Shown: one piece after another, positions 51,886 to 61,400 of the stretch | How the letters are laid out: each line of letters starts with the position of its first letter | Numbering within the stretch: the stretch's first letter is position 1 | Notes under the pieces: generated by a model | What the model was told of the DNA's origin: nothing | The model's database searches: none | What the model saw: the letters and a program-made list of their open reading frames with translations, nothing else | Assembly (NCBI GenBank): GCA_016806645.1 | Contig: JACSYO010002005.1 | Span: 989,501-1,053,500 of the forward strand | Source: Ophiodon elongatus | Taxonomy: Eukaryota; Chordata; Actinopteri; Perciformes; Hexagrammidae | DNA length: 64,000 bases | Direction: 5' to 3' | Program-made: the position numbers and the translations under genes

Positions 51886-52771
51886 TGTGTCCGCCATAAC
51901 TTCTTCACCAGTCCTGGATGAAGAATCCGGAAAACATCTTGCGGCTTGACACCTCATTCATCACAGAACAGGAAAGAAACACGAAACGACGGAGCCATGT
52001 GATGTCGAGAGAGGATGAGTTGAGGAGACAAGCGCAATATGGTTCAGCAGACGGAGAGCTACGAGTCCGTCGCCCTGGTTCTCTCTGTATGCGAAACCCT
52101 ACCCCGCGCTGAATAATCTGTGTCAAAGGAAATGATCACCATGTTGCTAAAAAAAAAAAAAAAACAACCTGTTAGTGGTTGCATCCACTCGTCGCTGCAT
52201 GGTAGAAAAAAATAATGTGCAATGAATCAATAATCTGGAGCTGAGCTGATCTTCCGATAATTAATCTATGTGTCTGTGAGGCCTCAAGAATAATTCTCTG
52301 CAGGAGGGAAGCGCTGATTGGTGGAGTCAAAGCCAACGGCTGTGTCCGCAGGGAATGTCAGTCAAAAGGGTAAAAAGACATATAAGTCTATATATATATA
52401 TACACACACAACTGCAGTTGTTACCAGACTTGACATTTTTTGCCTCGGAGGCACATTGTGTCATATTGTATCAATTTCTTTTATCTTTTTTAAATCAATT
52501 ATACAACTGGTGCATTATGCATTCAGACCTCTACTTAAGCCCTTGTGTGTAACATTGACTTCGTGGTAATATCAGAGAGCGATGGGGTCAAGTTGAGCTC
52601 TGCAATTTGGGGAATTACATGACAGTAACAGATGGCATGACTTAAAAGAACTGAAGATAATACATTAAAACTAATACTAATGGAAAATAGCAAATATGAC
52701 CTTTTATCTAAGCGCTGTTACATTCTATCAAACGCCTGAGTTGTGTACACTTGCTCTGCATTGTGTCTGGA
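48866..52771. other. unannotated intron sequence
   Basis: Several poly-A/T runs (49207-49219, 51855-51880, 52149-52164). 49620-50310 is CpG-richer than its surroundings and might be an old DNA transposon, but I see no terminal repeats. A 107-codon minus frame at 50647-50970 has no recognisable domain. Confidence 0.4.
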
Positions 52772-53919
52772 CAGTGGTGGAAGAACTACTCGGCTCCTTT
52801 ACTTAAGTAAAAGTAGCAGGACAACACTATGTAAACACTATTACAAGTAAATATCCTGCCTTCATAATTTACTTGTACTTAAGTAAAGGTACTGACTGCA
52901 AAAATGTACTTAAAAGTACTTGTCCTCTGTGACTTATGTATTAATACACTGGATATGACGATGTTAGATTGTTCATATTGATAAATGCATGAGCAGCGTT
53001 TTACTGCTATAGCCGGTGGAGGCGGAGCAAGTTTTAACTACTTTATATACAGAACAGTTAGCAAGTTTAGTCCTGTTGATCCGAGCCCAACTCAAATACA
53101 TTATAAATGGAACAAGGAGCCCCAAACAAATCATACTTTTTAGTAAGTGGTAAAAACCAAGAAAATGCTGGAAACCACTGATTTAACCTTGAACCTTTTT
53201 TTTTTTTTATTTTTTTTTTATCAGCTTTTATGTAAAGTCTTTATCTGAAAGTAGCTAGTAACTGTAATATGTAAAATACATGTAGTGGAGTAAAAAGTAC
53301 AACATTGTCTGAAATGCAGTGGAACGGATATACACATTTGCATAAAATAAAAATACTCAAGTACAATACAAGTACCTCAAAACTGCGCTTTCAAGTCAGG
53401 CGGCAACCTCCGGTTCTGATTAGTGAAGCCAATGCTGACCACCAGGGGGCGACTCCTCTGTTTGTATAGAAGTCTATGAGAAAATGACTACTTCTCTCTT
53501 GATTTATTCCCTCAGTAAACATTGTAAACATGAGTTTATGGTCTCAATGTCTAGTTTCAAGTCTTCTCCAATACAGCATGATGTGAATTTAGTAAATTAT
53601 GGTCCATTTAGAGTAGATGATAAAGCTGAGTGTGCTTTAGGGCGGGGCTACCTCGTGATTGCCTCTCCCGCTACGAGAGCCGTATACGGCGTCTCTACGT
53701 CATTTCTCTACGTCAGTCCAAATATGGTCACCGCCACTCACTGGTAGAAATTATTATTTTTTTTAAAATAAGATGGCGAGCTGGAGACGACCAAAATGCC
53801 GAACTCGAGGCCTCAAAACTGCAGTCCACAAGCCAACGGGTGACGCCAGGACGTCTAAGTCCACTTCTTATATACAGTCAATTTAAGTACAATACTTGAG
53901 TGAGTTGCTTTCCATCAAT
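52772..53919 (+). mobile_element. non-autonomous hAT-type element interrupted by R1 copy 3
   Basis: The left part (52772-53384) begins cagtggtggaagaact and contains tttacttaagtaaaagtag, acttgtacttaagtaaagg and ends near aagtacctcaaaactg, as in a very common fish element. The short right part (53881-53919) reads aatttaagtacaatacttga then ttgctttccatca, its usual end. The repeat at 53385-53880 sits between these two pieces. No transposase is encoded; terminal repeats are eroded. Confidence 0.75.
53385..53880 (+). repeat. dispersed repeat family R1, copy 3 (longest), with CTCF-like core
   Basis: It contains ggcggcaacctccggttctg, tagtgaagccaatgctgac, ccaccagggggcg (53439-53451), tctatgagaaaatgac, tttagggcggggctacctcg and the terminus cacttcttatatacagtc. 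It is about 495 bp, the fullest copy in the window. It is inserted in the hAT-type element. Plus frames at 53484-53899 are shadows of the repeat. Confidence 0.8.
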
Positions 53920-56021
53920 ACCCCCTTAAGGACTTTTTGTCGTTGTTTTGTTCAAAAATAACCACACTGACTGGAAAGACCAGAGTCTGATGTATCACTA
54001 CATATATTACATGTTCCTACATGGTCATGTAACTTTTGATAGTAGTACTTACAGTCAGGCAAAGTTCAACGTAGCACTAGTGTTCCACAGGCAGAGCAGT
54101 GGGTGGTAAATGGATAACCAGCGTGGTACCTTGAGATCAAAATCGCTTTCAAGAGGCTCCTGGAAATGTTAAAACCGCAGTGCTTTTCTGTGGCAGAAAT
54201 GCCTTTATTCTCTGGTGTGATTTGTTTATTTAATGAAAAACTTGCAGGAAAACAGAAAGAAAGAAAAAAAAACACAACAAAAACAAGAAATAATCCTTCA
54301 CACAGACACATTAAATTGAAGCAGCTCAGTCATAAAAAGAGCAGAACATAGAAAGGAGTGTGGGCCGACGAACCAGCAATCATTAAACAGTGATTCCACT
54401 GTGGCTGTGACACCACTTGTACTAAATGAAGGCTGGACCTGTGCATTGTAAAAGACCACAATGCGTAATCTCTTGGCCACGCTAATTTGAAACTGTGAAA
54501 CATGTCTTCAACTCGTAAATTCTGCGGCGGTCTGATTCTGAATATAAAAAAAAACAAGAAATTCTAACTTGAATTAACTTGAAATCAACACGTACTTTGA
54601 GAAAAGTATGAGTTGGTTCCACAAAATTCCTGCGCGACGTTATGCAGCGGGTGTTATTGTTTGAATTCCACATGGAAATAAAACAGCGCCTCTAAATGCA
54701 ACTTCTTTTTTTTTTTTTTTTTTTTTAGAGAGTTCTGAAGTGATCCTTTTTTCTTTTTCTTTTTTTGTGGTTAAAAATGCTGGTAAGCTTATCTGAACAG
54801 CTCACTTCTGCACAGGGAAGATTATTTGGAGTGAGCTGAGTGATGAGCTGTTTGGCTCCGTCTGAAAAGATCCCTTTCCACCCCCTAATTCCCCTCAAAT
54901 AATAACATTCCTCCCCCGTGGAGAAAGGCCTATGAGTCACCAACAGTGTACCTCCGCTCATGCATCGGAGAGAGACGGTGCTGACAGGAATCTTAATTTG
55001 CCACTTTCCAGTGACACACAAGGTTTGATGTTGTGTGTGTGTGTGTGTGTGTGTGAAGGTTCAGTATAGCTGCCCGTCAGCGGCAAACGCAGAACAGGGG
55101 AGACACATCAGGGATGTACTAATTTTGGGTGTACTGTATTTCTTAGAGACACTAAAACTGAAAACCAGACTAAGAAAATTATTTTAGGTGAATTAGCAGC
55201 TCTTTGCGGATTAGTGAGGAACCCCTAAAGCTTAAAAAAAAAGATGTCGAAAAACTCCATCATGAAAAATATTGGGGGTGGAATTAATCCAATCTGTAAC
55301 TTGCTGGATAAAGCTAAACCAACATACATATCTCTTTTTAGAGCAAGTATGCCTTCAATTTGTAATAAATATGATGTTTATAAGTCTGTTATTTCAATCC
55401 TGGGATGAATTCTATGAGAAGTATTAGACTTTAGGGATGTCGTGATCATGATTTTCTTCGCCCCAAATCCTGATCGGAGTGATTTAATATTCAATATTAT
55501 CCGATCGTACCCAGTCCGATGTGATGTTTAGATTTCAAAAAATGACAGAGCTGCATATTGCGTGCTTGGCCTAAAGTAGGCCGAAGTTAAGATTCAAAAG
55601 AACTTTAGATATATGAGATATATATGCAAATATACAACAATCCCAGTTTTGCTTTACTGGTACTACTACAGACATAGTCCTAACTTTCCAGGTGTTTTCT
55701 ACGACTGGAAAATTGGTCAACTGTTACCCAGGTTCCCCAGGACGTGTAGGAATGTGACCAGGGATTAGATCTAAAAGGGTTAAAAGGGCCTTTTCCATTT
55801 CATCTCCACTTGAAGCGTTGAGCAATACGAGTACCTGCCAGGTCACAGGTGAAGAAAACCCACCGGTGAGTTGCTTTAATGTACGACAAAAATAAATAAA
55901 TACAGAATAAACTGAACAAACTTGACACCTGGACGACACCTTGCTTTGAGTCACCGCCACATGGGACGACATCCATGAGTCTATATCCGTGTGTTTGTAG
56001 GAAGGGAAGCCTTCCACTCAC
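53920..56021. other. unannotated intron sequence with a hAT-like scrap
   Basis: Poly-T at 54703-54726 and (GT)n at 55032-55055. 55434-55530 (tagggatgtcgtgatcatga, gccccaaatcctgatcgg) resembles the terminus of a hAT-type fish element. No exon was recognised. Confidence 0.4.
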
Positions 56022-56132
56022 CTCTGGCACTCGCTGGCATGGAGAACCAGGTCCTGGTTGCTCTCGGCGCTGACGGTGAGCTCGTGCTCGGTCGGGTTGA
56101 AGATGTCGAGCAGTAGATGACACTGGCGGGTG
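56022..56132 (-). CDS. trappc9: TRAPPC9 internal coding exon (first of three in window)
   Basis: TRAPPC9 (NIBP) is the Trs120-like subunit of TRAPPII, a Golgi/endosome vesicle-tethering and Rab-activating complex; in mammals it also binds NIK and IKK-beta in NF-kappaB signalling. On the minus strand the exon translates to a 37-residue piece containing STRQCHLLLDIF, TEHELTV and HASECQ, which I recognise as the TRAPPC9 segment STRQCHLLLDVF...TEHELTV...HAGECQR. The acceptor is a pyrimidine-rich stretch ending tccacag just above 56132. The donor is CAGAG followed by gtgagt just below 56022. The exon is 111 nt: one base completing a Ser codon, 36 codons, and two bases (AG) of an Arg codon, so it is not frame-neutral to the next exon's phase. 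The preceding exon was not found up to 64000. What I see is the peptide match and splice sites; the family role is known biology. Confidence 0.95.
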
Positions 56133-58779
56133 CTGTGGACAGACGCAGACACAGGAATTGAGGAAAGAATCAAAATCTCTCCCTTTACTCGAGAGAAAAA
56201 AGAAAAGTACAAAGACAAAAGTACAGCCTCGTGCACCATTTCAGAGAAAGATTTCTTTGTACATCAAACATAAACAGGAAGTAGGCCGGCTCCGTTGTCT
56301 GTATAACCTATGCATAATGGCCTGTTTATGTGTATGCGAGTTTACACTTCATGCGTGAGGTTATGATTACTTTTCTAAAAATACACGGCCACATACACCC
56401 ACGCGGCAAATGCGCGAGATCAAGAGAAGACACGGTGTGAAGTACTCATCGGTCCTTGTCATAACATCAAAAGGTGGCGGTGCTTTCATCAGGCCCACAG
56501 GCTTGGCTGAAGCAGGCCATCTCCACATCATCCCGGGCCTGCTTTTGTCATGCAGATCATAGGAGAGCCAATTTGTGATTTAGATCAAGACAGGAGACAT
56601 GATACTGGATTTTCAAAGAGTTAATTTTAACCCCCAAGTGGGTCTTTTTCTTTCTTTTTTTTTCGCCCGTTAATGATGGATGAAAGGAATGAATCTCTCA
56701 AAAACAGAGGACAGAATGTCCTATGCAGCCGGTGTGACGCTACATTAATAGTTCATGTATGTGTACAGGAGGAATGAGACTCCACATTAAACTACATTAA
56801 ATCGTTTACATATAATATACACACTTTTCGATATACACACTTTTCGTGAAGGGTTTTCAGGGTGAGGACATATTGTACATCCACGAACAGCAATAAAACA
56901 GAACATGATCCAGATACAGTACGTCGGCAGCATTTAGATTTATTGACGTGGCGTTATTGGTGTTATACAACAATAAATATGGAATATACATATAGTATAA
57001 ACACAAACATGGATACATGCATAAGTGAAGGGATGTGCGTGGAGTAAACACATTTGAAAAGAGATACATGATAAATAATACATACATAGATACAAATTAA
57101 ATGAAACGAAGGGTTAAATGAGACCGAGTGAAGTGAGTGAAAACATGTTCTGAAAGAAGTTTATATATCTTATATTAATACGTAGAAACATTTATACATA
57201 GATGAAATAAAGTGAAGCACTGTGAAGTAGAAGTAAAGGGAGCGAATATAATATAATACACTCAATTCCAGATCGGGTAATCGCATGGAGAACAAGTCTG
57301 CCATATTGGCCCTGAATATTAGATGACCCCTGATCATGAGAGACTAAAGTTAACATGAGATCCTCATGTCAGTGTTGGGCTTCCATTGACAATGACTCTT
57401 TGACTTCTCATCGATTGGTTAATCTAATGGAGAGATCTGTAAAATCGAGTTTCTCCACAAAGAAGCACCGTTTTAAAGCCAGCGTTCACCGGAGATGTGA
57501 ACATCAGAATTCTCTTGAAAATAAAGTCATTCAGCATGAAAAAGCTTTAAAAAAATGGATTGGTCGACAAAAACGTATATGAATGCTAAGTCAACAAACA
57601 ATGTCTTTGTTAGAGAAACTACACAATTGCCGCGTCCTTCAGTATAATACGACCCTGAAAAAAGAATTTTCCCAGAAAATATCACGTCTCATGTTTGAGC
57701 CAATACGTTATTTTTAGAATGCCATCAGTCACAATAAGTGGAATCAACCTGCAAAATCAAAGAACAGATATAAATTAAACGCTGCCCATCTCCCCATCCC
57801 ATCCTCCCTCCAGGTAACACCCCCCCCCCCGCCCTCACAGCTTCTTGCCTCTTAAATCGCAGGGTTAATGGAGGCTTAAGTTGAGCTTGCCCAAGTCTCT
57901 AATAAACTGCCGTGGCAATTAAAGGAGCATATTTTTTAAGGCCTGCCCGTGTTTCTTTAATTGTCTTTGTTGGCAGACGTGATTAACGTGCTGAGTGGGG
58001 CGAGGTACTGATTTATAGGCCGGGCCGTTTAGCCAAGGTGATCAATCAGACTACCCAGTTAAGAAACACAGGCTCATTGCTCATGCACTAAGTACCCCAG
58101 ATACTCCGAGGGAAAGGAGCCGGGGATGTAGGCACAGGCGAGGTGGAGTTGCACCTTTTGATGCGAGTTCAAAGGATAGCGGTGGACAACTTTGTTCAAG
58201 AGCCGTTGCCGAGACCGCTGCGAAGATCCTGTAGACAAAACGCTGAAGATCATGCTTTTGAACTCGAGGGAACCGAATCATTTCGATAAGTATTCTGCTG
58301 AGCTACTACGAAGGGCACCGGGATCTAAGCTGAATAAATAATTAAAAAACCGCCAATAGGGTTTTCAAACTACTTATCTCCATTTCAGGCTGTGAATTTT
58401 TAAATTCCTCTGTAAGAGACGAGTCGGCGGGGGGGAACAAAGTTATCCAAAGTGAAGGCGTCTCAGACCTGCTCCTGTGCTCGTAGTGTACAAGCAACAA
58501 CCGCTGCCTCGTGTGCATTCAATGGAGCACAAAAACACGTGTTTGTAAGTGGGAGGGATTATTTATTGTGACCACGACGTGCACCTGAGAGCAAATTACA
58601 AAAGTACAAATGAGGAGACGATCATGAACACAGAGTAAGACCTTTACTACGGATCCTTTCAGGTAGAGCCGGTGGTGTACGGAAGAGGGAGAAACAGCCG
58701 GGTAATGAATGCCACTCTCTATTTCCGAGAACGCCAGCACACGAACGCATGTACCGTGAGGTCAGAGGTTTTTTTTTGC
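56133..58779. other. unannotated intron sequence, possible conserved element
   Basis: 56818-56846 holds two copies of atacacacttttcg. 57846-58090 is non-repetitive with several TAAT/ATTA-type motifs; see findings. No coding exon was recognised. Confidence 0.4.
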
Positions 58780-59030
58780 TGTTATTGATTTGAGAAAAAG
58801 GCCCCCGTCGCAGCGGAGCAGCTCTCTGATCCTGGCGCCCGAGGGGCCGCAAGCAGACGTCAATACAGAGCCGGCAAAATAACCAGAGTCTCATCATCTT
58901 TGTTCCTGCGTCAACGCCGCGGAGAGCGAATCGGCACCGACGTCGACGGCGCATTTGTTTGGACTGGGGACGTTGCTGCTGTGAGGCCGTGGGTGGTAAA
59001 TGGGGGATGGGGGGGGGGGGGGCAGATCAA
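58780..59030. other. CpG-rich patch
   Basis: 58800-58990 contains well over a dozen CpG (for example cgacgtcgacggcgcat), which stands out in this AT-rich intron, followed by a run of about 13 G at 59009-59021. It could be an orphan CpG island or an old GC-rich repeat. The overlapping minus frame (58622-58954) has no recognisable domain. Confidence 0.45.
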
Positions 59031-59529
59031 TGGTGCTGGGCCCCACAGCTCAGGCAGTTCGGCAAAATCTGTGATCAATACGTGCCGATTTCCCCTCCGG
59101 CACAAAAACCTGACATATTCCCTGCACACAAAATGTAACGGTCTTAATTAGCCGGGTTTGATTTACAGTACTGCCAATGACGGGCTATTTTTAGCTGTAC
59201 GGGAGCCAATAATGTCCACGTTTAAAGATTTAATAACCAGTGAGAAGAAGCTAAGAACTAACCGCTGGTTTGCCGGCATGTGCAGCATGTTTGATAAGGA
59301 ATAAATCACTAAAAGTTCACCTAAAACTTAGTTTCTCCTTAAAGAGCATTTTCACCATGCAGATAGATCTGGATCTGTTTCTGAGATGTTGGCTTCCGGA
59401 CTTAAACAATAGAAGTGAATGGAATTATATTTGTAGTGCTTGAAGCATTTAGTTTTTTGTCCAGAAGCTCCGTCATTGTTACTTTAGAGCATTGTTTCGC
59501 CAATGTATTTTTTTTTTGGGGTCCACTTT

Positions 59530-60045
59530 TTTTAAATGTACAATCGAAACCCGAATTCACAACAGGCCTATTCTATAAATCATGCAAAAAAGCTAATTTG
59601 TGAATAATAGAAATTACCATTTTAACTCACATCACCTTATATTATGTTGAGTAAATAAATGAAGAGAAATAATTCTGATAAATCACACCTTTTTTTTTTT
59701 TTATGTATGCGTCATTGAAAACACACTGTATGTAGAATATTTTATAAATGAGACCAAATAAATGCCTTTTGGTGGAGTTAATAAATCCTCATTATTTTCA
59801 TATCCTCTCATCAATTAAACAAACACCAGCGTTTCTTATAAGTTGCAATGTTTTAAGCAGGCTACAATTATTTGAATAATAAGAACATTCAGGCTCCCCG
59901 TGTGGCTCAAAGGTGTACTGCAGATATAGATATAAAATAAGACAATGGAAGAAATTCTGCAAATTTATTTGGCGACGCAAATAAAAGTTCCCTGCGACCA
60001 ACCAGTGGGTCACGAGCCACTCTTTGGGGATCGACTGCTCTAGAT
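59530..60045. repeat. dispersed repeat family R2, copy 1
   Basis: It contains aggcctattctataaatcat, gctaatttgtga, aacacactgtatgtag, ataaatgagaccaaataaat, gtggctcaaaggtgtactgc, agatatagatataaaa and ends gtcacgagccactctttggg. These blocks recur in the same order at 61005-61400. The far end (gggtcacgagcc...gatcgactgctc) reads in reverse like a hAT-type terminus. Confidence 0.6.
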
Positions 60046-61000
60046 AAGCTTTCTTACAGAAAAATGAGTTCCAATACAAAATGTTTACAGCGACATCTGT
60101 TAGCTGAAGGCAACAGAACAGCGGAGGGTTTCCTTCATTTATGAGCTGCAGTGTTAGAATTAAACGATGCTAAAGATGATACACAGGGTGACCTTTGATG
60201 AAAACACATCAGTTCACTTCCCCCAGTAGAGCAATGCATTTTCTCTTTCCAGAGCAACACCATGTTGAACGAATGGGATTTTAACAGGTCCCTGTATAGT
60301 ATGGATCACTGAGTATTTCACACATCCTGGCTCTCCGTCACTTTCTCTAACAGATCTGTCACCTTGCATATGGCTCAACGCGAGAAGGCTCGAGAGGGGG
60401 AGAGAGAGAGAGTAGGTTCTGCACTGAGACCCAGTAAAAAGGAAGAAACGGAGTGAGATGATAAAGAACGGACGGAGGACCTGAGGAAACACAGACACAG
60501 AAAGGAGAGAGCATTTGAATGAAATAGAGAGTGAGAGAGAAGTAAGTGAGAATGTAACACAATCCCAGTAGCGCTGTAAGAAATACCACCTATCCGTTTC
60601 TTTTGTAAGGCCTTGGTTTGTGGTGTTGTAGTGGATTGTACTGATGCATTATACAGCAAGGTGTTTCTAGCGCTGGGCGGAGTGGCCAAAACAATACAAT
60701 CGTGATCCTTTGAAGGATTATTTTTTTTTTGGACAACTCACGATGGTCATAAATATTTCCTTCTGTGAAAAATACGGGAAGACAAAAACATGACACGTCA
60801 TGTTTTTTTTAGGACTTCATGTGCAAGACGGTTGAGTCATTTCAGTTTGAGAGCAGAGAGCGGTTCGTGCTTCTTGACGAGACATCAGTCCGATGTGTGC
60901 AGGATATTTGCAGACAATGTAGCCTGCTATCAGCTATATTCGTTTTGACTGAAATAATGTGGACGTCAGAGTCTCCTAAACTTTCTTTTGCCGGTGACTC
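60046..61000. other. unannotated intron sequence
   Basis: Purine-rich stretches at 60375-60560 (gagagggggagagagaga and similar) that give serine/leucine-rich minus frames. Nothing coding was recognised. Confidence 0.4.
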
Positions 61001-61004
61001 ACTT

Positions 61005-61400
61005 TTTAAAAACCCAGTGCACATTAGGCCTCATCTATAAATTGTGAGAAGAGCGAATTTGTGCGTAAATGGACGTTTCCGCACATTTTTACAGCCATTT
61101 CTACGTCACCTTGTATCATCTTGAATAAACCAACCATTTGAGACACACGTTTGTTAAATCACAACTTTGTTTTATGCATGTGTGAAAACATATACACATG
61201 TTGAATAAATGAGAACAAAAACTTGCATTTAGTCAAAGTCAATGGGCTCTCGTTTTTTTTTTTTTTTTTTAAACATATAGACTTTAAGTTAGCCTTTTAA
61301 TTAGATTACATGTCATAAGTACACTCATGTGGCTCAAAGATGTACTGCAGATATAACTTTAAATAAAAGAAATCGGAGGAAATTACACTAATAATTTGAT
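61005..61400. repeat. dispersed repeat family R2, copy 2
   Basis: It contains aggcctcatctataaattg, gcgaatttgtgcg, tgttgaataaatgagaacaa and gtggctcaaagatgtactgc, agatataactttaaata, matching 59530-60045 in order and orientation about 1.4 kb away. The last part of copy 1 is absent. Confidence 0.6.

Larger units (their letters stand above)
38799..56021 (-). other. trappc9: TRAPPC9 intron between first and second exons (17.2 kb)
   Basis: This intron is bounded by gtgagt at 56021 and ttgcag at 38799. It contains a RecQ-like pseudogene fragment and 28-bp tandem repeat (44209-44640), compound microsatellites, a LINE tail (48778-48865), and a hAT-type element with a nested repeat insertion (52772-53919). 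It also holds unique stretches at 41480-41900 and 42720-43000 that resemble conserved non-coding DNA. No additional coding exon was recognised on either strand. Confidence 0.85.

Noticed and set aside
58081..58281. Minus frame as the preceding TRAPPC9 exon
   Set aside because: It lacks the YYRNLSLGLHVE-type residues expected before STRQC and has no matching phase-2 donor.
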